64,000 bases of DNA, taken from Fagopyrum homotropicum (lineage: Eukaryota > Streptophyta > Magnoliopsida > Caryophyllales > Polygonaceae). The stretch spans positions 127,109,235-127,173,234 of the forward strand of contig BSWB01000004.1 in NCBI GenBank assembly GCA_033239125.1, given 5' to 3'. Both the position numbers and the translations under genes were made by a program. Below, piece after piece: positions 48,424 to 59,156 of the stretch (the stretch's first letter is position 1; every line of letters begins with the position of its first letter). Below the pieces are notes generated by a model. The model ran no database searches. It had not been told where the DNA came from and saw only the letters and a program-made list of their open reading frames with translations.

Positions 48424-48643
48424 TGTAAAACGTTGATCAGTTAAAGCTGTGATCACTCGATTAATTAAGGAGTACATCAGATGCATTTATATGCATACAT
48501 CTCAACCAACAGATACAATTCAAGAAACGTGCATAGATGGAGGAGTGAATGTCTCTAACTTATCGAACCTATTTGACTAAGTAAATCAAATAACAATAAT
48601 AAACAAATGTTCCTAATTAGTAGGGAATGGTTATCCCTTAACA
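48424..48643 (-). mobile_element. Copia 5' LTR
   Basis: 220 bp, minus strand TGTTAAGGGATAACC to GATCAACGTTTTACA. It contains a minus-strand TATA-like CATATAAATG at 48493-48484. It gives the uninterrupted form of the 3' LTR and so defines the LINE insertion there. Confidence 0.92.
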
Positions 48644-48648
48644 CAATA
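48644..48648. repeat. TSD CAATA, right copy
   Basis: Exact match to 43605-43609. Confidence 0.9.
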
Positions 48649-48766
48649 TTTGTGCTGATGATCAAACAATTTTGGAAGTAATACTGGGCGGATAAAAGAA
48701 AAATAATGAGTTTTGATCCACCCAGACTTTTGTGGTAGAAGTCTATTATCAGATAAAAGAAATTAA
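48649..48766. other. Short host flank between copia and MITE
   Basis: Continuation of the sequence before 43605; nothing recognisable in it. Confidence 0.5.
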
Positions 48767-49038
48767 GCCCCCGTTTGGTTGTAACTCCGAAAACGGAAAC
48801 GGAATGAATCTAGTCCGTATATGTACTTTGTTCATGAATTTTTTTTGAATCATTCTTTGGGGTTTCATACAAAATGCACTTGATTCTCTCCATTTTGTTA
48901 CCCTATAAGGTATCAAAAGTAATCAATTCTACTCCAATTACTTCAAACCACAATGAATGATTCCAAAAATACATATGCACTAGATTCGTTTTCATTTCGT
49001 TTCCGTTTCCGTTTCCGGAGTTAAAATTAAACGGGCCC
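48767..49038. mobile_element. Tourist-like (PIF/Harbinger) MITE
   Basis: A 272-bp element with inverted ends: GCCCCCGTTTGGTTGTAACT and, read inwards from the right, GGGCCCGTTTAATTTTAACT, followed on both sides by CCG.AAACGGAAACG. The 3-bp flanks TAA (48764-48766 and 49039-49041) fit PIF/Harbinger. The inverted repeats extend for about 70 bp. No ORF. Confidence 0.82.
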
Positions 49039-49284
49039 TAAAAGGCCGTGGGAGTTGCTTCCCACATCGACCGCATGAAGGGCTTTGGCTCCTTTTTATA
49101 TGAAAAAGGTTGCTTGAGTTGAAACTTCATTCTAAGAATTGAGGCTCAAGAATGGAAATGATTTATGTAATTTTTAATTTGATCTTTAATTCCAATATAA
49201 ATATGGGAGCATATGAAACTGAACCTAAAACTCCATCTTGTGATTTGATGTATTTGATAAAATGGTTTTCCGTATGACTTTATA
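49039..49284. other. Flank between MITE and the large MULE
   Basis: No gene or repeat recognised in this 246-bp stretch. Confidence 0.5.
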
Positions 49285-49293
49285 TTAGGGAAA
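49285..49293. repeat. TSD TTAGGGAAA, left copy
   Basis: Nine bases repeated exactly at 59157-59165, the two ends of the MULE that carries the transposase-OTU gene. Confidence 0.82.
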
Positions 49294-49322
49294 GAGTGAT
49301 GTTAATGGCCCCCGGCAACGAC

Positions 49323-49386
49323 GCCGGCGGAGGCGGAGTCCGCCTGCGCGAGGGCTGGCGCGCAGGCGGACTCCGCCTCCGCCGGC
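49323..49386. repeat. Perfect hairpin near the left MULE end
   Basis: Arms of 28 bp (49323-49350 and 49359-49386) are exact reverse complements around an 8-base loop AGGGCTGG. The arms begin GCCGGCGGAGGCGGAGTCCG. The GC-rich hairpin stands in AT-rich DNA, followed by long T runs. Confidence 0.92.
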
Positions 49387-49724
49387 ATTTTTTGTTTGTT
49401 TTTTTTTTTTTTTTTTGTTTTTTTTTTGCTTTTATGTGTTATTTTGTTTCTTAATCGTTTTTTTTATCTTGGTAAAAAAAATTAAAATATCAAGTACCAC
49501 TTAAATATTATGACTACAATATATCAAAACCGCTAAAACATGATGACATCCAATATATCAAAACGACTAAAACATGATGTCAACAAGTACAATAAAAACG
49601 TCTAAAACACGATTTCAAGTAAGGTTTCTCAAAACGGCTAAAGATATCCTGCACTATTGTGTTCAACTCCCCATGCTCGACGGAGATCCTCATAACGAGC
49701 TATCTTTTCAATGAACGGCGCATC
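49387..49724 (-). other. MULE sequence 3' of the transposase gene
   Basis: T-rich runs (49390-49440), then AT-rich DNA with a repeated phrase ATATATCAAAAC..CTAAAACATGAT at 49520-49580. It is probably the 3' UTR and terminus. Confidence 0.5.
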
Positions 49725-52700
49725 TCATTCATCCACACTTGGATCATGGTTATTTTTCCAAGCGTCGCTCAACAACAGTAACGGAGCATCATCTTTTAAC
49801 CATACCTACAAAAATGAAATTACAGAAAACGGTTAGTAAATATTAGGTCTAAATAGACGTCCATTGAATGAAAGTAAATCGTCAACCTACCGGCACAAAG
49901 TGTGTGTTGTTATATATATAGGCTAACGAACAAATGACCGTAGGGGCCTCTTGGTCGGGAACGGTGGCAATCATAGGCAGGAATGTCGCTTGAATGTTCC
50001 CTAGGACAACCAATGCAATCTTATAGTAGGTGGCGGCTGCACATGCGATCATCGGTATTTCCATCCAATTTGGTTCTGGACACGGAGACATACTCGTCCA
50101 ATAAACGTTTTGAATGACTTCGTCAACATGATTGAGGATTCTACACTGCAATGATTAACAAGTAAGATTATGTAAAATCATGGATTATAATTAAAACTTT
50201 GATGTAACCGGAAGACTTAGTTACCTTGGAATAAAATTCCCTTCTCGCATTTAACTCCATAATCATATCTCGCCGTATTATCAAATAATCCTCATCCGAG
50301 AATCCCAACACCGCGGAAATTGCTCTATATCCACAATGGCCGTCTCCTGGTACATCCCTTACTCTCAATACATAAGGCTCCATGAACTTTGGAAAATCTT
50401 CTTCCCTCAAACAAAATCCGGTCTTCGCGGTTTGCTTTCCTTTACGTCGTGCTCTACTCGTAGGAGTCAACTCCGGTGTAGAATCTACATCTTTAGCTTT
50501 CTTCCCTTTCGGACGCCCAGGACCACGTGTAGCAGAATGCTCAAAAGAGCTAGGCTCTCTTCTAGTTGATCTCGGGATTGGAGGTCGTCCCTTTGCATTG
50601 GCCTTCTGTGCCGGCTCCTTCATTGTCGTACCCCCGGGGTTTTCCATGTCATCCACAAAAGATGCAATCTTATCTTGCTTATCCGGGCTTAACATATTTG
50701 AGTCCATTCTTTCTCTAAACCTGTTCAGCGCCGCTTGATTCGGGTTCGAACGATCATCATCATCATCACCATCCAAAAAATCAACCGGATTCCAATGAAC
50801 TTGCTTCCAATAAGGGTGTATTTTTGACAAATAGATAGGTCTACGAGCCCGGATCGCTAGTCTAAAGTCATGCACACACGGCACTCCATAAACCTCTCTC
50901 CAATAACTATCCCGACATCCTTCATCATCTCTTGTATGTCGAGCCTTGGTGTAATTATTCCACAAGAGCGTGAAACACTCATTTGTTACGTAGTCACGGA
51001 GCAAGTCAAATATCGGTATACGCACTTGCAAAAAAAGGTTCATTACATATCAAATAAATATTTAACATTATTTTCATCAATTAAACTATTGATATACTAA
51101 CCTCTCGTGGAATCCTCTCCCGTGACATCTCTAGAGAAGCTTGTAGCTTTTGGACTTGGTCCGTGACCATCAAATGTATGCTATCACAAACCAGCTGAAA
51201 TCCTCCAACGCTAGAATCTAGTATTTGCTTCAACAACTTGTGCGCAGACTCACACCTAAGAAGAAAATTTTATTACAAAAAACGAAGAAATGTTTAACAA
51301 TGTAGTGAATGTTTAAATAACTTACGCATTTGTCGTTCGTGTGCCGAAATGATGATGTAGGTCAGTCCATGCTCGAACGATTGCCTCCTTGTACGGGTCA
51401 AGCCAAGTCGTCTCTAGATAGGTCATTAACCTCAGAGATGATTGCCAATAGTCTCTCATTTCCAGCAAACGGCGTTGGTAGCTTCCAGGGGATCTTGACT
51501 CGAACAAGGCATGACAATGGGATATGAAGAGTGCTTCCGCTTCCTTATTGCGCAAAATAAGTGCCGCTCTGTTAACTATATTGCACTTTATGTGAAACGT
51601 GCACAATATATGCTTCACCTCGGGAAATACTACACCCAATGCGCTTATAAGACCAAGCTCACGATCAGTGGCAATCACCTCCGGCGTCTTTCCGTATAAC
51701 AAATGCCGGACCCTCCTCAAAGCCCACTCGTAATGATCTCTATTCTCCTGTGCCATGAACACAAAAGCAATTGCGAATGTCTTCTTGGTGCTAGTGATGC
51801 CTACGATCTCCAACAATGGCATATTGTACCTAAAAGTAATACGAAACAACGACTGAGTTACAATTTCTAAGGAAAATAAGAATGAGTGTATGAAATAAAG
51901 TAAAAATGTGGCTTGAATTGAAGCTTACTTGTTGGTCTTATATGTCGAGTCCATCACAATAACATAGGGAAACATGTTGAGCAAATGCCTCGAGTCGGGA
52001 TGTGAGATAAAGAAATCAATCACTTCATCGGAATTTTGACTTCTCCGAGTGTTTATATAGTATCCACGTTCCGTCAACGTGTGAAGTGCTTGTTGTAATG
52101 GAGATCTTCCTTCGGCTTGTTCCATTCTAATCTTCAAACCGGTGTTGTAAACTTGACGGATGGAGGTGACATTGTCGGGATCCTCTAATTGTACGGATTT
52201 TAATATATGTCTCGGTTTTAAGCCAGAATTCAATTCACGCTCCACCTTTCGGGTCTGCTTCGGAGTCATACGTCCAATATATGCATGACCTCTTAACACC
52301 GAAGGAATGATATGGTTGTGGATTCCACATACAACCCTCACCGTCCACTTTTCCTCTTCAATTTGGGTTCCTACAAGCTCAAACAAACACATACACTTCT
52401 TCGAGTTTTTTTTCCGGCTAGAACTTGGAACATGATCGGGATCTACGTCTTTTTCTTTTCTCGGTCCTCCGTGTCTATCACAACCCAATTGTAGGATACG
52501 AAAACCCCTTCTATCCAACCATGATTTTTTAATAACCAACACCATATTCATAGCGTTGGCCACATACCGAGCCCATCCCAATAAGTTCTCTCTATCCGCA
52601 AAATATCCATGAAGCTCAAATTTTGACGAATAATTGGTACCGAGAGCACGAGAGTAATCCATAAGATCCTAAATAAAAATAACATAGAGTATTATTATAA

Positions 52701-55700
52701 AAATACACATCATTTTATTCTTGCATTGCTAATTCTATGATTTCGATTCTCTATTCTAACATTGCTAATTCTATAAGGCTGAATTGGCATTTAGGGCTTT
52801 TTATCTTATAGAGTTGAAATTTAGGGTCTACTAATTACAAATTGAGAAATAGGGCTCCTACTTTACTAGATTAATTCATAAATAGGACAAAAAGTTGACA
52901 AAAGTGATGAATAATGAGTGATGGTTGATGTGAGTGATGATTGTGACACTTTTGATTGACATTTGGAGGGAATTTGGGGCCAAAAAAACACATCCCTCTG
53001 CCCCAGAAAAAACCCGCTTACCCAAAAATTCGCTTACCCAAAAATTCGTTTACTCAAAAATCCGCTTACCCAAATAATGTCACAATCATACCCAAAAATA
53101 AATTTGTCAAAGTACATAAACATACTCGTAAACAAGATACCCAATAAATCAAATATCAAAATAAAACAATATCCATAATTTGGATAATATTTTACATTTA
53201 TACCCAATTTAAACATAACTTAATACAAAATCCATACCCAATTTAAATTTGTCATACCCAAAATTTTCAAAACTCGATATTGTACACAAATATCAATATC
53301 AAATGACATTTGATCATTACCCAAAAATTCGCTTGATATATGATCATTATAACACATTTTGGGTAACCATAAAACATACCCACGATATCACTTTAAATAT
53401 ACTTAATAATAAGAAATATATTACAAAGTCAATACACGTATAAAAGCATACCCAATTTGAATTTGTCATAACCAAAATTTACACAAATCGATATTGTACC
53501 CAAACATCAATACCAAATGACATTTGGTCCTTGTAACACAATTTGGATAACCATAAAACATACCCAAAAATATCACTTTATGCATACTCAACAATAAGAA
53601 ACATACCACAAAAACAATAAACATATACCCAATAATGAGAAAAATACTACAATTCATATTTGGGTAATGAAAACAATGTCACCCAAAAAAATTAAACATT
53701 CATGGACTTGAAAATTTTATCAAACTAACTACATTAACAAAAAATAAATAAAGATAAACATGTAAAAAAAGATACTTAAACCAAAAGTAAACATCTAATC
53801 ACCATCATTTCAATTAAAGAAATTATTGCCCCTATTTTTAGTTTCCACACCTACTTTTTCTTTCTTTTATATAGAGGCCTAGTTTACAAAAGATAATTTT
53901 AAGGGGTCCTATTTCCCTAATTAATTCATTCTGTAATTCCGATTCTCTATTCTAAAATTGCTAATTCTATGATTTCGATTCTCTATTCTAACATTGCTAA
54001 TTCTATAATTCCGATTCTCTATTCTAACATTGCAAATTCTATAATTTCGATTCTATATTCTAACATTGCAAATTCTATAATTCCGACAAAATAAAACGAC
54101 ATAACAGTAAAGTATAAAAATGAGTTTGTACATGTTGAGGAAAAATGTGTATAGATTCCCAAAACATTATTTCATTTAATTTTCATGATATTTTTGTTCG
54201 ACCCTATTTTTTTACCCTCTTGATTCAAAATAATATTAATACAACATATTAAGGGGTTTTTATTAATTGGGCTGCATCCGGATTTTTAAGGGTTGCCTAC
54301 GTATCTCTTTGAAGAAAATCAAGTCTTACGTAGTTCAATTGGTTTCATGCATCAGATGATGTAATCTAGACCCACCTTCTATGAAGGGTTGTCTAAATAT
54401 AACCCAACTATCATTTGCATGGTTTATTTCCGTTCATGCATCAAAGGGATAAGATTAAACCCACCTTCCATGAAGGGTATGAAGGGTTGCTTAACTCTCC
54501 TAATATCATGTGCATGAATAGAACATTTATTTCTTATATACTTTGGTATTTTATTAAATTTTGGATTTTTAGTTTAGACTTTAATTTTATGCGGAAGTCT
54601 ATTATTTAGTTTTAGTATTTAAGTACATCCGTCACATGGATTTTACTGTATTTTATTTATTTTGGGCGACTGAGCTTGGTACATATTTAATTTCGGACCA
54701 AGTTTCCTACGTAACTCATAATCGAGTATCAAGTCCTTACGTAGTTCTGAAATTTATTTTATTTTACTTTTAGACTTTATTTATATTTTTAAAGTCAATT
54801 TATTATGTGCGATTGGACTCGACAATTTGTAAGCCGAGATTCCTACGTAGTCTTTTTCGAAGATATCAAATCACGCATAGTTCTTTATAAAGAACTAATT
54901 TGTATATATTTTTATTGACTTTAGTTTTGTATGAAAGTCATTTTGGTTTAACGGTTGAACTCGACAATATATCAATCGAGTTTCCTACGTACTCTTTTAT
55001 AAGAGATCAAACCACACGTGGTTCTTTATTTTATTTTTTATTTGCTTTGGATTTTTGTGTGATTAAACTCGATGAGCGAATGCTTTATATCGAGTTTAGA
55101 AAGTTTGTTGTTTTTGATTTTACGTCCAAGGTTTGATTTAAAATATACTTTTACTTGGACGGGGCGACTGAATCCAATTTAATTTTATATCGGATTTCCT
55201 ACGTAGCTCAAAACGAGCATCAAGTCATAACGTAGTTCTACCAATTTATATTCTTTTAAACAAGATATTTACTTGTTCTTGACCTTGAGCATGTAGTCGT
55301 TTTATAACAAAGCAAAAGTTAGGTGTATGTAATATACACTAACACTTTGCATGCATGCAAAATTACAAAGCATGAATTAATATGATGAAAATCTATCTTA
55401 TTATAACCTTTTATATTTTTTTTTTATGAAAAGGAAATTCAAGAATGACTTGCCTTAATAAGTCACAAATTAATTTGTGATCAAAATTTATTTACACCCA
55501 TTAAAGTAGGTCAACTTCCAATTAATTAAAGAAACAAAAAATATATCTATTTGTCTCCAAATCTTTTATGATTTATTAATATCCTTCTTCAGAGGATCTT
55601 TATAAACAAAATATTGACATTTATTTAATTTTCTTTTGCAGAATTTTTAAATAAGGAAGCTTCTATATTTTCTTCTTAATTTTAGATCAAAATTATGCCG

Positions 55701-58700
55701 CTTGCCTAGAAAATGATTAATGTATTTAACCGTTTTCTATCGTCTTTCTCTTAAGATCAAATTTGTTCTGTCTTTTACAAAAGAAGCTCGGCGTGTAGAT
55801 GACCACGGTGACGGTGGAAATTTGATCCCGGCATCGCGTTGCAGGAGACAGGAAGAAGATAGAATAATTTAGCCATTTTTCATCCATGGTAATACTTTAG
55901 ATAAACAGTAAATGTATGCTTTTTCTCCTCACTCTCGATCCGATGGCATTGTATCGAAGCCAAACGTTTCTGTTGCAGTTGCAGAAGCCATCAAATCCGA
56001 CGAACTATATGTTTTCCATGTGGTCTCCAATATTGTCAATCACTTACTGACTAGAGATGGCTCTTGTATATTCTTCAACTTTGAATATTCAAACACGAAA
56101 TCACTTACTGCCTTAGAGAAGGGTCCTATATGTTCTTCAAACTTTGAATATTCAAATACGAACAAACAGTTGTCATTTATAGAGATTGTTTTCGGTTCGA
56201 TTTTGGTATTATATAGCGAGGATACCAATAGGCTGTACCCACTGAAGAATTGGCCAGGAACATATTAATGCCCTTTTCTGCACAATTCAGTTTTCCCTTA
56301 ATTATTTGTTTGCAATTTCAGCCCACTCTTAAACACCAAATATGATGATAACTATCAATCCTCTAATTTATTCCTATTAAAAAGAGATTTCAACTAATTA
56401 TATCCTTAAAGATAGGAGACATAACGTCAAATTCACTCAAATTCCAATTCACTCATCTTTCTCTGGCGTATTTCTTCTTCCTTTTTATCTGATCCATCTT
56501 CATAAAAATAAACTTCCAGGAGACTTCATCTTCATTCTTTGTCTACTGTAATTCATTTCTTCTCTTTCTTATTTTTTTTTTCATGGTATCCTCTAGTGGA
56601 GTATATATGTGACGAACCAATGGTAGGAACCGGATGATTTGACAATGTTCATCTTATCGATGTAGCGGTGAAATCCATCGGTTCAAATAACTACAAGTTT
56701 TGTGTTGTGGACGGAAGTAAATACATCCGAACCAACCACAGACTTTTGTGTAGTAGTCGAAAGGATCCGACTACAATATTGTTGTAGTGGCCGAAAGTAA
56801 TTACTTTCGATCCAACTACGATCTTGTTACAGTGTCGCTGAAGACATGTTCCATCATACATCATTTGTTTCTTTTTTTTTTTTTTATCTTCCTCACTTAA
56901 GATCTCATCGCACCCTCATTCATGTGTGCATGTAAAATCCCTCAAATGGTACTTGCTATTGATGAGTATGTTGATCAAGAGAGGAGAGCAAAAAGTGCAT
57001 ACAGTTTCTTTTGAAACACAAAATGACCAGAAATGGGGGAAGAGTATTGAATGGGATTGAACAATGATACCCAATGAACAATGCATGGTTTTGCCGTAAA
57101 ACTTCTTTTCAAATCAGTTTAAACAAAAAGAATTGATGATAATCATCTTGTAACACTTACTGTGTTTTAATTCAAACAATGTAAAACTGAAACTCTTCTT
57201 TCTGGCAATTTCTACTGCATCAGATTTTGTTTCCTTTGCGTATTGTTCTCCCTTTCCCTTTCTTCAAATTCTCCCCTTTTTTTCTCAACAGATTAATCTT
57301 TAAATAGGGGTGGGATTAAGGAATCAAGATCCTCTCCTAATATAATCTTCCTATTTTTTTCCTAATAAGTGAATCTCAACCGTCCATAAAAATGAACGAA
57401 CAAGATACATTTTGTTGATATTAATTCCCATTTCCCCAAAAAACTTTATTAGGCATCATCTTCTACAATCCTCAAGCATTGCAGTCGTCCTATACAGCTT
57501 TGCTTCTTTAAAAAGGTAGGGATTACAACCGACACCCCAAAGCTCCTCAAAACAATCATTGTAGGCTTCTAAAAACATCTCCCTCCGATCCTTTTTCTCA
57601 CCTTCCTCCTCATTTGACTGAATTTGGATTCCACCCATTCCTCTTTACCCACTCAAAATACGTTTTTTTTATCAGTACAGTCAACATTTGATTGCTCGTG
57701 GATTTAGTATCTCAGGACTATAATCCAAGTAAGGAAATCAAATGCTACATGAAGTAAACACTAGAAGTAATTCCTTAATCATGCCATATCAATTCTCATT
57801 TAGATAACTATGTTCAAACTTAAAGCTAAAAGGAGAGACCAATTACATTGAATAATCTACAAATGCTCATCGGATATTAGTCTAAAGATATAATTCATAA
57901 AGAATAACTTGACACTTCATTTACAAAATAGCTAAGAAACATTTTAAAACATGGATTATGCCATTGTTAAATAGAGAAGATGTAAAAAAAAAGTTGCAGT
58001 TTAGTAAACTAAATTAATTTTCAGTGGTAGTTGAACATCACTGGTTTGATGTTTGTCATTGTACATCAGTGGACTTTATAATTGTGAGATAGAAGACATG
58101 CTTCTAGCATTGGCAGGAGGAGACGGGCGGCAGACAATTCGAACAATCGAGCTGGGAGGACAATGGTGATAGGGATATTGAGGGTTTTTGAAAAACCTAT
58201 GACCATTGTTGTGAGGAGCTTTAGTGCGTCGATTATAATCCCGACTCTAATGAAGATGTGAGGTTGTAGAGGACGTTTTCCAAACAACGTCTATGTCGGA
58301 GGATTGCCGTGGACGATGAAGCCTAATAGCGCCTATGAGAAATGGGGATTAAAATTAATATAAAACATCCTGTTCGTTCATTTTTATTGAATGGTTGAGA
58401 TTCACTTATTAGGAAACGATTAGGAAGATTTTATTAGGAGAGGATCTTGATTCGGGATTAAGCAGTTGTAGTACTAACTGCCAATAACCACCCTCTAATA
58501 TCTATTAATTAAAAAAAAAAAAATATTTACTCTTTTCTTTTACCATTCCTTTGCATGATATTTGAAAGAAAAACAACGTAGTCTTCTTTCTATTTTTTTT
58601 TTATTTTTACTTCTTTTATTTTGCTTATACTTTATTTCTTCGTACTTAATATGTGACTCGTAATCATTTCGTACACTTACAATTATAAAAGTTTTAAAAC

Positions 58701-58906
58701 CCATCGTTTTTTTTTATATTGATGGATTTATTTTTTTTATTATTCTTTTATCATTAATAAATTTGTAAAAATTTCGGGTCAAACAGTACACTTACTTCAA
58801 GTTTTGCGAGAATTTCTTCCGGATCACTATATTTTTCAATATCGAACGGCATCATCGAGCTTTCACCATCGGATTCTACATCAACTTCATCGGAATACGA
58901 CGACAT
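49725..58906 (-). CDS. MULE transposase with FAR1 zinc finger and OTU protease domain (seven exons)
   Basis: Minus-strand exons: 58906-58796, 52668-51929, 51829-51326, 51255-51102, about 51030-50225, 50145-49891, 49805-49725. Junctions have GT-AG ends and phases agree; only the exon 4/5 junction is unsure. Exon 1 is acidic (MSSYSDEVDVESDGE). Exon 2 has a FAR1-type zinc finger (C and H in KKCMCLFELVG and VCGIHNH) and ends in MDSTYKTN, joined to KYNMPLLEIVG in exon 3: the MULE catalytic region with D in MDSTYK and D in ATDREL. Exon 5 has YGVPCVHDF, a possible SWIM remnant, a GRPKGKK AT-hook-like stretch, then the OTU motif VPGDGHCGYRAISAVLG with the catalytic Cys. Exon 6 ends THFVP, the likely catalytic His. 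No stop or frameshift was seen. Confidence 0.82.
52690..53933. repeat. AT-rich intron segment with internal duplications, probably an insertion
   Basis: This part of intron 1 separates two blocks of the same 36-bp tandem repeat (52727-52775 and 53936-54086), so the DNA between them may be a later insertion. It contains three copies of a CTTACCCAAAAATTCG phrase (53026-53076) and a diverged direct repeat of about 110 bp (53234-53345 and 53450-53560), sharing for example CATACCCAAAATTT-type and ATCAAATGACATTTG-type sequence. No protein recognised; the ends and TSD are not clear. Confidence 0.5.
53936..54086. repeat. 36-bp tandem repeat
   Basis: About four copies of a 36-bp unit beginning GATTCTCTATTCTAACATTG and ending CTATAATTCC, with small changes. 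One or more related units lie at 52727-52775. Confidence 0.85.
54087..54288. other. AT-rich intron segment
   Basis: No gene or repeat recognised. Confidence 0.4.
54289..55240 (+). repeat. Five copies of a CCTACGTAG...ACGTAGTTC module
   Basis: Copies lie at about 54293-54337, 54702-54747, 54839-54883, 54980-55024 and 55193-55239. Each reads roughly TTTCCTACGTAGCTC, then a short variable stretch with a partly complementary GAGC or AAGA, then ATCAAGTC.TACGTAGTTC, so it can pair with itself. Upstream of four of them is a related phrase around GCGACTGAACTCGA. Between copies 1 and 2 there is also a duplicated ACCCACCTTC(T/C)ATGAAGGGT phrase (54371-54390 and 54460-54479). Not coding; I do not know the family. 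Confidence 0.75.
55241..55911. other. AT-rich intron segment
   Basis: No gene or repeat recognised; possibly part of the same element as the CCTACGTAG modules. Confidence 0.4.
55912..56268 (+). other. Open stretch of unknown origin with an internal repeat
   Basis: A 118-codon open frame starts MYAFSPHSRSDGIVSKPNVS. It contains a duplicated segment around NFEYSNTKSLTALEKGPICS and NFEYSNTNKQLS, made by a tandem duplication of the DNA near 56075-56165. The first part (SVAVAEAIKSDELYVFHVVS) looks protein-like. I do not recognise it; it could be a captured exon fragment or chance. Confidence 0.25.
56269..57311. other. Intron segment with short hairpin repeats
   Basis: At 56700-56845 there are three to four related palindromic units, for example GTGGCCGAAAGTAATTACTT then TCGATCC..ACTAC, which pairs with itself around AATT. 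Otherwise AT-rich DNA without recognisable genes. Confidence 0.5.
57312..57320. repeat. TSD GGGATTAAG, left copy
   Basis: Nine bases repeated exactly at 58454-58462. Confidence 0.9.
57321..58453. mobile_element. Non-autonomous MULE inside intron 1
   Basis: A 1,133-bp element with terminal inverted repeats of about 115 bp starting GAATCAAGATCCTCTCCTAA on both sides, and a perfect 9-bp TSD GGGATTAAG. No transposase. On the minus strand a 60-codon open frame at 57638-57456 (contains AYNDCFEELWGVGCNPYLF) and another at 58287-58066 could be captured gene pieces (Pack-MULE), but I do not recognise either. Confidence 0.9.
58454..58462. repeat. TSD GGGATTAAG, right copy
   Basis: Exact match to 57312-57320. 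Confidence 0.9.
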
Positions 58907-58968
58907 TTTAACGACTTTTTTCTTTACGTTTTCTAACTTGTGGATGAAGGTGAATGAGTCTCCTATGT

Positions 58969-58978
58969 TATTATATAG
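58969..58978 (-). promoter_or_regulatory. Probable TATA box of the transposase-OTU gene
   Basis: Minus-strand CTATATAATA about 65 bp before the ATG at 58906, inside the right end of the MULE. Confidence 0.55.
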
Positions 58979-59048
58979 GCTCCAAAAATCTCCAACGGCT
59001 ATATTCCCCCAACGGCTACATCCCCAACGGCTCTATTCGAAAGTATAT

Positions 59049-59104
59049 CGCGCAAGAGGACGCGCATGCGCGCGAGGCCTCGCGCATGCGCGTCCTCTTG
59101 CGCG
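59049..59104. repeat. Perfect hairpin near the right MULE end
   Basis: Arms of 24 bp (59049-59072 and 59081-59104) are exact reverse complements around CGAGGCCT. The core is CGCAAGAGGACGCGCATGCG. A second imperfect hairpin follows at 59105-59143. It sits between the TATA box and the TSD. Confidence 0.9.
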
Positions 59105-59156
59105 CGGGCGGATTCCGCCTCTATGAAGGCGCGAGTCCGCCCGAATAGTAGCCCCG

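Larger units (their letters stand above)
43610..48643 (-). mobile_element. Ty1/copia retrotransposon, decayed but structurally complete
   Basis: Minus-strand order: 5' LTR (48643-48424, 220 bp, TGTTAAGGG to TTTTACA), primer-binding site TGATATCAG next to it, gag, protease, integrase, RT, RNase H, polypurine tract GCGGGGGCA and 3' LTR (44179-43610). The 3' LTR is 570 bp only because a LINE fragment sits in it. The 5-bp TSD CAATA is perfect. Integrase before RT defines copia. Proteins resemble the Ale/Retrofit group to my eye, but I am not sure of lineage. Many stops and frameshifts make it inactive. Confidence 0.93.
49294..59156 (-). mobile_element. Large MULE without long TIRs, carrying a transposase-OTU gene
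   Basis: A 9,863-bp element defined by the 9-bp TSD TTAGGGAAA, which lies just outside the ends of the transposase gene: the stop codon is 431 bp from the left end and the start codon 250 bp from the right end. The ends are not long inverted repeats. Instead each end has a perfect GC-rich hairpin (49323-49386, 59049-59104), and both contain a GGCGGA(G/T)TCCGCC motif. MULEs without long TIRs are known in Arabidopsis. The element is inflated by later insertions in the first intron. The open transposase frames suggest it was active recently. Confidence 0.82.
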
